This document shows, piece by piece, positions 1 through 8,060 of a stretch of 17,489 bases of DNA. Position 1 is the stretch's first letter, and each line of letters opens with the position of its first letter. The notes under the pieces were generated by a model that was not told the origin of the DNA, made no database searches, and was given only the letters and a program-made list of their open reading frames with translations. The translations under genes were made by a program, and so were the position numbers. The stretch comes from Smittium mucronatum. Taxonomy: Eukaryota > Kickxellomycota > Harpellomycetes > Harpellales > Legeriomycetaceae. The DNA is taken from positions 1 through 17,489 of the forward strand of contig LSSL01007514.1 of the NCBI GenBank assembly GCA_001953115.1, written 5' to 3'.

Positions 1-47
1 TACTTACTTATAACTTGACTGATAACTTAGGACTTATTTAAAGATTG

Positions 48-78
<31 letters not shown>

Positions 79-79
79 G
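48..79 (+). repeat. A run and (GAAAA)n microsatellite
   Basis: Eleven A bases are followed by four GAAAA units and a final G. This is a simple low-complexity tract with no visible function. Confidence 0.9.
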
Positions 80-80
80 T

Positions 81-163
81 TATCTGCAGTAAAAGATATT
101 TAATTTTCATTGTAGTTTTCTTTTCTTTTTATTAATGTTTGATGGAAATGTTTTCTAAAAGTG
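81..163 (+). pseudogene. gag: Possible 5' part of G2 gag, left of the G1 insertion
   Basis: At 134-150 the plus strand reads MFDGN. Many fungal gypsy Gag proteins carry an FDG motif about seven to nine residues before an F-L-x-Q-L-x-LYF stretch. Joining the flanks of G1 places FDG at about that distance before FISSL and LYFW to the right of 5833. The match is short and the area is AT-rich, so this is a weak call that depends on the nested-insertion reading. Confidence 0.35.
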
Positions 164-168
164 ATCAA
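164..168. repeat. Possible target-site duplication of G1, left copy
   Basis: The bases are ATCAA, compared with ATCAG at 5833-5837. Ty3/gypsy elements usually make 5-bp duplications. One base differs and one extra A separates it from the proposed LTR end, so this is only suggestive. Confidence 0.35.
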
Positions 169-305
169 ATGTAGAATGTCTAAAAAAATAATTTCCAAAA
201 GCTTTATATTATATTCACACTCTTATTGGTAGTTTTAATGTAAATATTTTTAAAAAAATTGTCATATTTTAATACTATTTGTCATATTATAATTCGGGGG
301 AAAAT

Positions 306-345
306 CGGAATTGCCGGATTTTCGCCGAAATTGTCAGAATTTCGA
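306..345 (+). repeat. Imperfect 20-bp tandem duplication in the G1 3' LTR
   Basis: Units 306-325 and 326-345 match at about 15 of 20 bases by hand. The stretch is richer in CpG than its surroundings and has no counterpart in the 5' LTR. Confidence 0.5.
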
Positions 346-411
346 TCAATTCTTCAAATTTCAATACAATTAATCATATTTTTATAAACCAAAATAAAAT
401 CGTTAATAAAT

Positions 412-454
412 TTCGGAAATGTTCTGAAACGTTTCATAACATTATATAACATTG
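412..454 (-). promoter_or_regulatory. Heat-shock-element-like array, block 2, 3' LTR (degenerate)
   Basis: Units at 5-bp spacing read TTC, AAA, TTC, AAA, TTT, TAA, TTA, TAA, TTG. The register is kept for nine units, but most units depart from the consensus by one base. It may be a decayed extension of block 1 or simple AT bias with helical periodicity. Confidence 0.35.
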
Positions 455-474
455 TTGCTGATGATATCTGAATA

Positions 475-507
475 TTCCAGAACATTTTAGAACCTTCTAG
501 AATGTTC
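475..507 (-). promoter_or_regulatory. Heat-shock-element-like array, block 1, 3' LTR
   Basis: Seven three-base units lie exactly 5 bp apart: TTC, GAA, TTT, GAA, TTC, GAA, TTC, each separated by two bases. Six of the seven match the alternating GAA/TTC rule of heat-shock-factor binding sites perfectly. The block starts about 11 bp inside the LTR, where U3 enhancers lie. Function is inferred from pattern only. Confidence 0.55.
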
Positions 508-518
508 CATTCATGGCA

Positions 519-530
519 CGACCTCCTCTC
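519..530 (-). other. Polypurine tract of G1
   Basis: The minus strand reads GAGAGGAGGTCG immediately before the 3' LTR start at 518 and immediately after the pol stop codon (531-533). This is the expected place for the plus-strand primer of an LTR retrotransposon. Purines fill nine of the first nine bases before TCG. Confidence 0.75.
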
Positions 531-985
531 TTAAGTCTGAGTACCGTGAAGCATTTGTGATGGCATTGGTTTTCTAGGATGGTGCCGATGAAATTCAGTG
601 ACAAGGTTTTTTGCATTTGCCATGTCAGAATATGTTTTCCAGGCTCGTTCAGAGTCTGGGTATCCTTTCCAATGTACCAGATATTTGACATTTCTCCCAA
701 ATATTTTACTATCTATGATTTTTTCAACTTCATATTCTAATTGAACGTCAATGGTTACTGGTGGTAGTTTTGTTGTTCTTCCTGGAATCTGATCTGGTTT
801 TCACGGCTCAAGGAGATTGAAGTGGAATACTGGATAGATTCTCATACTATGTGGTAGCTTGAGTTTGTATGATCTTTGTCTTACTTTTTCCAAGATTTTG
901 AAATGGACTAGTTTAAGATGGTAAAGCTTCTTACTTGGTCTTTGAGTTTTGATTTTCTTAGTAGAAAGATAAATTAAATATCAAA
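531..985 (-). pseudogene. pol: G1 pol, integrase C-terminus and chromodomain
   Basis: The frame shows the GPF/Y-like region (KILEKVRQRSYKLKLP, then IYPVFHFNLLEP), a TGA stop at 801-803 probably replacing tryptophan, and then a chromodomain from about 737 to 560: EYEVEKIIDSKI, then KYLVHWKGYPDSERAW, then TEFHRHHPRKP. Chromodomains of this class bind modified histone tails and steer integration to heterochromatin. Pol ends at TAA 531-533, directly next to the polypurine tract. The final tryptophan is kept, but the usual following glutamate is replaced (WKT instead of WEP). Confidence 0.87.
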
Positions 986-2159
986 TGTTGATTTCAGGTT
1001 GATGAGATACTTTGCGATTGTGGTATTTTTATCATGGTTTTCAAGGGCAATGGAAATGTTATACCTTAGTTTCTGGTGGATATCTGATATTAGTTTTGAT
1101 CTATCGGAGGAAGCAGTATTTAAAACTTGAGTATGTGGAATGGTGACTGAGAAACGTGGATGGAATCTATAGTTTGTGTAAAATGGTGTGGTTTTGGTAG
1201 AAGTATGAGATGTGTAGTTTTAGGCAAATTCAGCAATAGGTAACCACTTTGACCAATCAGTTTGTTTTTAATCAATGTAGCACCTGAGATACTGTTCCAA
1301 TACAGAGTTTACGCGTTCATTCTGCCCATCAGTCTGGGGATGGAATGCTGTGGACATTTTCTGTTCAATATTTAGAGATTTCATTAGAATAAGCATGAAT
1401 TATGAGTTGAAGGTTACAGCTCTATCTGATATGATGTCATTAGGAAGTCCACGTTTGCAAAAGACATGCAATATAAAAAGATCCGCAGTACTTTCAGCAT
1501 AAATTTCATTAGTTGTGGGAAAAAAGTGTGCCATCTTGGTAAGGCGATCCACAAATACACAGACTGCTTTAAAATTATTGGATGGAGGTAGTTGAGTGAT
1601 GAAGTCGAAAGAAAAGGATGACCAAGGTGAATCAGGAACAGGAAGTGGATCGAGGTAACCATATGGTTTATGGCGAGAGGATTTTTTGCGTTGACAGGTA
1701 TCGCAACCAGAGATGTAGTCTTTGATATTTTTTCTCATGGATGGCCAGTAGAAATTACGTGATACAGGCTCATATGTTTTAGAATTTCCAAAGTGACCGT
1801 CAGCAGAGGAATTATGGCATTCAATCATAATATTTCTTTTGATGTTGTGGTCAGAGGGTATACAGATGAGACCCTCATATAGTATATGATTATCTACAAG
1901 TGAGTACCTTTCATGGGAATCAGGGTTTTTATTTAGTTCATAAATCATAGGTCCAAAGTATGTGTCTTTGGGTAAAAATGATTTTATGTTGATCATGAGA
2001 GTGGAGGACATTGGTTCAACAGGTATACTGGTCATGGAATTCAAGGATATTTCAGGAGGTAGAAAAGGTATTTTATTTTGGTCAGTACGGGAGTCACCCC
2101 CCTTCAAAGGCTGGTCTTTTCGGGATAGAGAATCAGTTGATGTTTTTGTTTTCCAGGGC
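986..2159 (-). pseudogene. pol: G1 pol, integrase domain
   Basis: The long open part covers 2107-1403, and the same frame continues with stops. After a DSLSRK motif (end of RNase H) comes the HHCC zinc finger: H-X6-H in CHNSSADGHFG and C-X2-C in GCDTC (1705-1694). The catalytic core has D at 1604-1606 (SFDFITQLP), D at 1424-1426 (IISDRAVTF) and E at 1316-1318 ([13 protein letters not shown]). The last two are separated by exactly 35 residues, as in D,D-35-E integrases. TAA stops lie at 1400-1402, 1268-1270 and 1220-1222, all in the same frame. A frame change near 970-985 leads into the C-terminal part. The enzyme inserts the cDNA into the genome. Confidence 0.92.
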
Positions 2160-2756
2160 GGTACTTAATGATAAAGTTTAAGTTACTAAGACATTCTTAC
2201 CATCTAACTTGGTGGCGACTGAGATTTCTGGTAGCGGAGAAGTATTCCAAATTTTTATAGTCAGTCATGACAATTGATAAATGTTTTGAAAATTCATGTA
2301 GTGATGCCAGTGAGTAAAAGCGTCGATAATCTAGCAGTTTTCTATCATAAATTTGACAATTTACTTCAGCAGGCAAGAGTTTCCGGGAGTAGTATGCAAC
2401 AGGGTGGAGTTTTTCCTCGTTGTCATACTGGCTACAAATAGCACCTAATGCAAAATCTTATGCATCTGTTTCAATAATACAAGGCTGTTCAGAGCTGTAG
2501 TGAGCTAATACAGGGATACTGATCATATTTTATTTAAGCAAGGTGAAAGCTTCTTCAACTTTGGGTGTCCACTGGAATTGGGTATTCTTTTTCAACAAGG
2601 CGGTGAGAGGCAAAGATATCTTGTATTAGTTCAGAATAAATCGGCGGTAGAAGTTTGTGAGACCAAGGAATACCTGAAACTCACGGACACAAGTTAGTAT
2701 CTTCCATTCGGTTATGCTGGATACTTTAGATGGATTCATGAAGATTCCGTTGGGGC
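2160..2756 (-). pseudogene. pol: G1 pol, connection and RNase H domains
   Basis: The connection domain shows [17 protein letters not shown], a hallmark of Ty3/gypsy RT. RNase H follows with ETDA (first catalytic aspartate), then PVAYYSRKLLPAEVNCQIYD and TDYKNLEYFSATRNLSRHQV, all typical of the family. TAA stops fall at 2626-2628, 2530-2532, 2458-2460 and 2197-2199. Between about 2345 and 2280 the best match moves to another frame (DAFTHWHHYM), so at least two small indels lie there. RNase H removes the RNA strand of the hybrid during reverse transcription. Confidence 0.88.
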
Positions 2757-3768
2757 CAATAAAACCCCGATAAACTTTACAGATTGTACATCAAACTCAC
2801 ATTTATCTAGCTTGAGGTTGAGATTGTATTCCTGGAGCTTCTTTAAAACAAGACAGACGTGATAATAGTGTTTATCAATATTATCTGAGTAGATTAAAAT
2901 ATCATCGATGTAAAAGACAAGGAAATCATCGATATATTCACGGAAGATATCATTAACAAAGGATTGGAACGTGGCTGGATCATTCATAAGACCAAAAGGC
3001 ATGACCTTGTATTCAAAGTGACCGTAGCATGTTCGAAATGCAGTCTTCCATTCTTAACCAGGAGCTATTCTGATCATATGATATGCGGATTTCATATCCA
3101 GCTTGTTGAATATTTTGGCTTTGCCAAGTCTGTCTAAATTTTCGGAGATAAGTGGCAAAGCGGTGCGGTTGAGGACAGTGATCTTATTCAAAGCTCTATA
3201 TTCTACGCAAAACCGGAGACTACCATCTTTTTTTTTTACAAATAGGACGGGGGCCCCAGCTGGGGATTCAGAGCGTTGTATAAAACCATTGGCTAGTTTT
3301 TTCCTGGATATAGTCATATAAGCTCTTTAGTATAAGCTTCGAAAGGTTGTATAATGGGCCATATGGAATTTTGGAGTCAGGAAGCAATGGAATGGTATAA
3401 TCGTAAGAGGTGTGTTCAGAAAGTTTGGCAGATTGGGATTCAGAGTAAACAGATTCAAACATTTTATATTTATCAGGGATTACAGGAGTAACGGGGTTTT
3501 CAGGATTAGATTCAGAGAATAGAAAGAGGTTTTCGCAAGATTCAGAATTCACAAGGGATTCAAGATTTTTCACAGTAATTACACCAACATAGACAGTGTC
3601 TTTTGCCTTCAAATTTTGTTTAAACTGGTTAGAGCCCACAAGTGAAATGTCTAAATTTACATGGTTGGGCCCACAAGCAGTCAAATTACAAGGCAAATGG
3701 ACTATTTTATCAGTCCATTTGATGTCAGGATTATTTTGTTTAAGCCAGGAAAGATCAAGGATAATTGA
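2757..3768 (-). pseudogene. pol: G1 pol, linker and reverse transcriptase domain
   Basis: The linker runs open from 3696 to about 3300 in the protease frame. A six-base A run on the coding strand (3297-3302) then shifts the frame by one base. RT follows: [20 protein letters not shown], then [11 protein letters not shown], then motif [10 protein letters not shown], then MPFGLMNDPATFQ. The catalytic YIDD lies at 2912-2901 within FYIDDILIYS and is intact. A TAA stop at 3054-3056 replaces one residue in the G-x-EWKTAF motif. A second frame change near 2757, inside the segment FIGVLL / GPNGIFMNP, leads into the connection domain. RT copies element RNA into DNA in the particle. The domain is complete in outline but not translatable. 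Confidence 0.92.
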
Positions 3769-4184
3769 TTAAGATCCAGGGTCTAGTTGTTGCAAGTAGA
3801 TACTTTCAAGATTTTTATCATTTATTTTTATAGTTACGTTGGAGGCAGAGTTGGAACTAAGCTTTGATCCGTCAGCGAGAGTGATTTTCATTTTTCTAGA
3901 TATATTTGGTAGATTGTTTTTTAGAGCAAAGGTGGAGTCAATAAACGAGGAGGAGGCACCAGAGTCAATCATAGCGTAGATTGAAATGTGTTTGTGCTTG
4001 TTCAAGATGGTTACAGGGATAGTCAAGGAGTTTGGTTTATCAAGAGATTGGGTGTCAGAAATAGGAGTAGTTATGGTGGCGTGGGGACTGGCTAAGTTTT
4101 CCAATATATTTCCAAAACTTTCTACTTGGAGGTGTCTTTTTCCTGTGATGATGTAATTCTGGAGATTTTGTGACGTTTCTTTGG
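3769..4184 (-). pseudogene. pol: G1 pol, aspartic protease domain
   Basis: This frame begins one base back from the gag frame, just after the last cysteine of the zinc knuckle, and runs open to TAA at 3769-3771. The catalytic motif is DSGA at 3966-3955 within AMIDSGASSSFI, which matches the D-S/T-G-A active site of retropepsins that cleave Gag-Pol. After the stop the same frame continues into DLSWLKQNNPDIKW, the conserved segment at the end of gypsy proteases (usually LPWLKKHNPxIDW). The catalytic aspartate is intact; the stop after PGS is probably secondary. Confidence 0.85.
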
Positions 4185-5339
4185 GCAGCTGATGTTGAAA
4201 TGATTATTACCACCACAGTATAAGCATAGCTTTTTTTAAATGTGATAAGCTCTTTGAGCAGGAGTTAAAGGTGGTCTTCTAGACGATGGAGCAGTACTGA
4301 GATATATTTTTTGAAGATCATTATTTTGTTCTGGTGGTTTGGTAGCAGTAGTAACTGGTGAAGCAAACGGTTTTTGAGAAGTTTTTTTGAGCGGTATAAA
4401 AGAAGAGGAGTTAACAGGAGGTTGTAGGCGATATGCATTACTGAAAAGCCGGTTTTCAATTTGGATGGCTGTGGATATTATATTGTCGATGTCTTCTATT
4501 GGTTAACTAATTTTGATTTCCTGGGATACGTTGAACTTGAGACCGGATAGAAACTGTGAGATCAAAGGTGGTTAATTCCAGTCAATTATCATCTGTAGGC
4601 TCCTAACCTCGGTGGCATATGCGGCAACGGAGGTAGTTTGTCTGAGCTGGCGGATTGCTCTATCAGCGATCTCAATTGGGTTGGGATCTCCAAAGGCACA
4701 AGTGATAGTTTCTTTAAACAGTGTATAATCGAAGAGAATGGTAGGGCGGTCGGACTCTGGAAGGTTTGCTTTCATGAGATATGGTTCCATGTAACTTAAT
4801 GGTGTGCCTGTGAGGTATGAGATGACATACGGGATTTTACTTGAGTCAGTGTTGAACTTGTCGGGTGAAGTGGAAAAGACAAGAGCAAGTTTTAAAAAGA
4901 AGTTGGAACAGGCTGAAGGTTTTCCTGAAAATGTGTCTGGGTTTCTAACTTTGATACTAGTCTCAGCAGTACTAGCAGCTTTTGTGACACGATTTTCAGT
5001 TACATATAGTATAACTTCGTTCCTGAGGGTACTAAGCTGGTTCTGGAGGGATTTTATCTAAAATTGGCTAGCCTGAATGGCGCTTTGCGTTAGCTGATCA
5101 GAAGTTTTGAAATCAGTCTGTAGTTTGTTCAAGGAATCAAGAATGGTCTGAATAGACTTGGTGGTGTCTGATTTCAAGTTTTCATAGATTTTCTTGGATA
5201 TTGTTTCTGGATGTTCCTTAATGGCAGGTTCGGTTTTTTCTACTCTTAGTAGTAGATTCTGGGGGGCCTCTTCAACTGCTAGAAGAGTCACAGCGGCTTT
5301 TTTGAAGAATTCAACTTGTTCTGGGCTAAACGGTTCCAT
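4122..5339 (-). pseudogene. gag: G1 gag, capsid-nucleocapsid polyprotein with CCHC zinc knuckle, broken
   Basis: The frame starts at ATG 5339 (protein MEPFSPEQVEFF...) and runs about 406 codons to TAG at 4122-4124. Gag forms the virus-like particle and its knuckle binds the element RNA. The capsid core is recognisable near 4570-4790, with a GDPNPIEIADRAIRQLRQ stretch like the conserved part of fungal gypsy Gag. The knuckle lies at 4226-4185 and reads CLYCGGNNHFNISC, a perfect C-X2-C-X4-H-X4-C. Stops interrupt the frame at 5058-5060 (TAG), 4572-4574, 4503-4505 and 4236-4238 (all TAA). There is no frame change across the whole gene, so it decayed by substitution, not by indels. The first stops look like former CAG or CAA codons. 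Confidence 0.88.
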
Positions 5340-5493
5340 GGTTAAACATCTTTGGATTATATTAATTATAAGAGTTTGATCTAGTATAGAGTCAAGATAT
5401 TGGTTATAAGAGTGCAAGGCAAGTGAAGTCAAAGTTATATTTACTACAATTATATTTATTTATTACTTATTCGAAAGTATACTAGATACTAGA
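5340..5493 (-). other. Untranslated leader of G1, primer-binding site not identified
   Basis: This stretch lies between the estimated inner end of the 5' LTR and the gag ATG. The minus strand just after the LTR has a short direct duplication, TAGTATC then TAGTATAC, which could be a worn version of a tRNA-complementary primer site, but the match is too weak to call. An in-frame upstream methionine at 5432 lies in another frame from gag. Confidence 0.4.
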
Positions 5494-5725
5494 TGTCGAA
5501 TTCAAAACAGGAAAAACGTAGCATTTTTATACTTTTTCCGTTGCTTGGTTTTAGGTCATAAACTTCAAAGAAAAACTACAGAATAAACTAAAAAGAAAGC
5601 TAATGAAAAACATATGTTTGATTACTATTCAAACTTGATTATTAATCAAAATAAATCTTTATCGATGTTAAAAATTGTGAATACGTAAAATTATTACTTA
5701 TTAACAATTAAAATCGATAATAAAT

Positions 5726-5768
5726 TTCGTAAATGTTCTAAAACGTTTCATAACATTATAGAACATTG
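5726..5768 (-). promoter_or_regulatory. Heat-shock-element-like array, block 2, 5' LTR (degenerate)
   Basis: Units at 5-bp spacing read TTC, AAA, TTC, AAA, TTT, TAA, TTA, GAA, TTG. One more unit (GAA) fits the consensus than in the other LTR. The register is out of phase with block 1, so these are two separate runs. Confidence 0.35.
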
Positions 5769-5788
5769 CTGCTGATGATATCTGAATA

Positions 5789-5821
5789 TTCTGAAACATT
5801 CTAGAAGGTTTTAGAAAGTTC
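5789..5821 (-). promoter_or_regulatory. Heat-shock-element-like array, block 1, 5' LTR
   Basis: This is the counterpart of 475-507 in the promoter LTR of G1. The units are TTC, AAA, TTC, GAA, TTT, GAA, TTC at exact 5-bp spacing. Units 2 and 3 differ between the LTRs: GAA and TTT in the 3' copy, AAA and TTC here. Both copies still show at least five consensus units in a fixed register. Confidence 0.55.
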
Positions 5822-5832
5822 CATTCATGACA

Positions 5833-5837
5833 ATCAG
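5833..5837. repeat. Possible target-site duplication of G1, right copy
   Basis: The bases ATCAG follow directly after the well-defined outer end of the 5' LTR at 5832. See the left copy at 164-168 for the match. Confidence 0.4.
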
Positions 5838-6620
5838 GCTTTTATTTCAAGCTTGTAACTATATTTCTGGGTCAGATCAGAAGTTTTCAATGAACAACGG
5901 AACTAAGTTATAAAAATTGGCCCCCATATATCAGGACCCCTTCCATTAGGTTTTTAAACCTGATTTCTGATAACTCCCACATAATACAACCTTTCCCTCT
6001 CTCTATCCAGGAATTTTTCAGAAATATCTCCGACCTAAGTAATTGAATTCGAGCCCGCAGCCAAAAACGGAAACTTCTCCAAGGTTTCAGATCAGTATCG
6101 GCACACGCTGCTGATTTTTGACCCTTATCTAGAAACATTGGATATTATCATCTGGCACTAGTTGATCAGTTCATAAGATGATTGAATAACAACTTCATCA
6201 ACTTCCTGATCATGAGCAACATTCCAGGAACTATGGAAAGTATTAGGATATTGCACTCAGAATTTAAGATTTTCGTTCAAGATGAATCATTCTGTGACAG
6301 AACCGTTTTGACTTATACTCTCATATACATCTAATACCGTATTCTCACAAATAAATCCTAAAAATTTTAACTTGCACACTCCACAAACCTTCGCTACTAA
6401 CCAGTCTTCCACATCAAGTAATTAAGAAAATTTTATAATTTAAATAGATGCCGTTACCTCTCTTTTCCGCCCTCCTCTTACTACAAAAGAAAAACAGATA
6501 ATTAGCGAACTTGAAATATGCTCATACTGTGGGCAGCTAGTTCAAATTATTCCTGATTTTATCTTGAATCACACTTCGAGAAAAGTTAGATCCCAGTAAT
6601 GAGTATGAATATATTGCCGG
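5833..6620 (+). pseudogene. gag: G2 gag remnant with ruined zinc knuckle
   Basis: Capsid-like segments appear in order: FNEQRN then VIKIGPHISGPLPLGF (5889-5964), then FSEISPT (about 6013-6034), then LVDQFIR and LNNNFINFLIMSNIPGTMES (6158-6240). These follow the fungal gypsy Gag pattern ending in a D-Q-F-x-x-x-LN motif. A knuckle remnant lies at 6519-6560, reading CSYCGQLVQIIPDF. It has the right spacing of C-X2-C-X4-H-X4-C, but histidine has become glutamine and the last cysteine phenylalanine, so it cannot hold zinc. Several stops and at least one frame change interrupt the gene. The start is lost at the G1 border. Confidence 0.75.
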
Positions 6621-7420
6621 GATAAAATTTTATCAATAATTTTGCAATGTTAGTGTCTCTATTAAGAATTTTCTTTTCTTAAAAAAATATTCTCAAAAAA
6701 TTCAAACCGTTATGTAACTAATCTATTCCCTTTTGCTCCAGGAACTTATTATAGTTTAATTGACTTTAAACTATTGAATTTCTCAGTCTAATTCGTAAAA
6801 ACCTCAATTATAAAATAAACTACAAAGGATAGGTGGCAAATCAAACTTAGTTAAAGTTATTTATACAGCTACTCGAATAAAAAAATGATTTTCGTAAATG
6901 ATTGTTTCGAAACACTGACAGTGTTTTGAATTAACTCGCCAAAAATTCCAATATTATTGGAGCTTACTTTTCTATAGCTACATAACCCAACTATTAAATG
7001 TAATGAAAATTTAATAAACTTTAAATTAATTTTTTGTTAACAGAAAAGTCTCATAAAATTAAAAATAAATGCTATAATTTCATCCCTTAAGAATATTTAG
7101 ATTCAGAGTCTAATAATCACTTATAAAAAAAAGTAAAATTAAAGTTTTGAGTCTGAAGAAGATAATTTTTTTGATATCCATCTAACCTTGATGATATGGT
7201 CATCATTATGGAATTCCCGGAAGATCTTTATCAGAAAAAAGACACTAAATACCATATCTCTATCACAAAAAATGAAATCAAGAAACTGCGCTTAAAATTA
7301 TACCAACAGAGCTTGATCCTGACTAATAAGAATTATTTAAAAGTGAAATTCGACCAGTTTACAGGAAATATTCTTGTTTATTTTACAAGAAATTATCCAA
7401 AAATCTCTCTGATCATATAA
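6621..7420 (+). pseudogene. pol: G2 protease and pre-RT linker remnant
   Basis: The protease should lie here. A possible active-site trace is TDSVLN near 6917-6934, but the region is too decayed to be sure. The 3' part (7196-7420) is open for 74 codons. It contains YQKKDTKYHISITKNEI and KFDQFTGNILVYFTRNYP, which resemble the segment that precedes RT in fungal gypsy Pol (a QK...FxI.. stretch, then a YHDFxDVFS-like stretch). I read it as a surviving open piece of the linker and not as a separate gene. Confidence 0.55.
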
Positions 7421-8060
7421 AATATTGTTTATAATAGATCTGAAACGAGATTTTATCCCCTCTTGGATCCAACTTACTCTTTAAATGAGACGGGGCTTAA
7501 GGTTAAAAATTCTTATATATAAAATAACCTAAATAATGGGTTCATAAAACCATTAAAGCTACCTATTAAGCACAGATAATTTCTACAAAAAATAAAGATG
7601 GGTAATTAGAATTTGCTTCTACTAAGAAATTTAACTATCAAAAAATTATGAGCTGCCATATCTACCAAGAATAGTCGATTCATTTGATCTTCTCCACCCT
7701 GAAAAATATTTCTCTGAACTAGACCTGAGGGTTGTGTATAATTTTGCTAGAATTTTTATGAGTTATGAGTGTAAAACAGATTTTCGTTGCCTATATGAAA
7801 ATTTAGAATAAAAATTCATGCCTTTTTGATTAATTAATTCGATCGCAACATTACAGTATTTTATCAATGACGCAACATGAGACGTGTTGGACGAATAATA
7901 TATTGTTTTTTGGACGTAATTTTGATATTCTCAAACTTTATCTTGAAAAATAAGAAACACGTTAGTTATGTTCTCAATAAATTATCTATGAATAAACTTT
8001 ACTGTAAACTATTTAAACGCTTATTAAACAAAACCTAAATTGTCTTCTTAGGACATGTAA
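7421..8060 (+). pseudogene. pol: G2 pol, reverse transcriptase remnant
   Basis: Recognisable segments in order are: DPTYSLNETGLKVKNSYI and NNLNNGFIKPLKLPI (7468-7560); LPYLPRI (7653-7673); HPEKYFSELDLR (about 7695-7730) with the motif A aspartate kept; ECKTDFRC; KFMPF and YFINDA; DVLDE; then FLDVILIFS from 7907. The last is the YxDD motif with the second aspartate lost (FLDV). NKLYCKLFK and FLGHVI (to about 8062) close the domain. Stops occur every few dozen codons, and a T run at 7905-7911 shifts the frame just before the active site. Confidence 0.88.

Larger units (their letters stand above)
170..518 (-). repeat. 3' LTR of G1
   Basis: On the minus strand it begins TGCCATGAATGG at 518, directly after a purine-rich tract, as expected for a 3' LTR. 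Positions 396-518 match the 5' LTR at about 89% without gaps. The rest (170-395) does not align convincingly and contains a 20-bp imperfect tandem duplication at 306-345. The left end at 170 is proposed from the terminal TGTA, the approximate length match with the 5' LTR (349 against 339 bp), and the sequence ATCAA just outside it. Confidence 0.65.
170..5832 (-). mobile_element. Decayed Ty3/gypsy LTR retrotransposon G1 (chromovirus type)
   Basis: Reading the minus strand, the order is LTR, leader, gag with CCHC knuckle, protease, RT, RNase H, integrase, chromodomain, polypurine tract, LTR. RT and RNase H before integrase places it in Ty3/gypsy, and the C-terminal chromodomain places it among chromoviruses. 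The outer limit at 5832 is well supported, because both LTRs begin TGYCATGAATGG on the minus strand. The left limit at 170 is tentative: it rests on a TG start, a short match to the other LTR, and the flanking duplication. Overall length of about 5.66 kb is normal for the family. Many in-frame stops and single-base indels make it non-autonomous. It appears to sit inside the older element G2. Confidence 0.93.
5494..5832 (-). repeat. 5' LTR of G1
   Basis: On the minus strand this LTR begins TGTCATGAATGG and is proposed to end in GACA at 5494. Positions 5710-5832 align without gaps to 396-518 (about 109 of 123 identical by hand). Inside 5710 the two copies diverge sharply. Only faint matches remain, near the inner end and around a TATA-like stretch at about 5525-5531. 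The outer end is therefore certain and the inner end is an estimate. The outer part holds two runs of alternating TTC/GAA-like units. Confidence 0.75.

Noticed and set aside
497..700. Minus-strand open frame of 67 codons
   Set aside because: It overlaps the G1 chromodomain in the wrong frame; the neighbouring frame carries the domain and ends at 531, next to the polypurine tract.
1962..2168. Plus-strand open frame of 68 codons
   Set aside because: It lies opposite the start of the G1 integrase domain, whose zinc finger and core are clear on the minus strand.
4804..5061. Plus-strand open frame of 85 codons
   Set aside because: It is antisense to the gag frame of G1, which carries recognisable capsid sequence, so it is a shadow.
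5478..5493. Primer-binding site from the duplicated TAGTATC next to the 5' LTR
   Set aside because: It is too far from any tRNA 3' end that I can state with confidence, and the LTR inner border itself is uncertain.
5908..6138. Minus-strand open frame of 76 codons
   Set aside because: The opposite strand holds G2 gag segments that fit the family in order, so this is likely chance.
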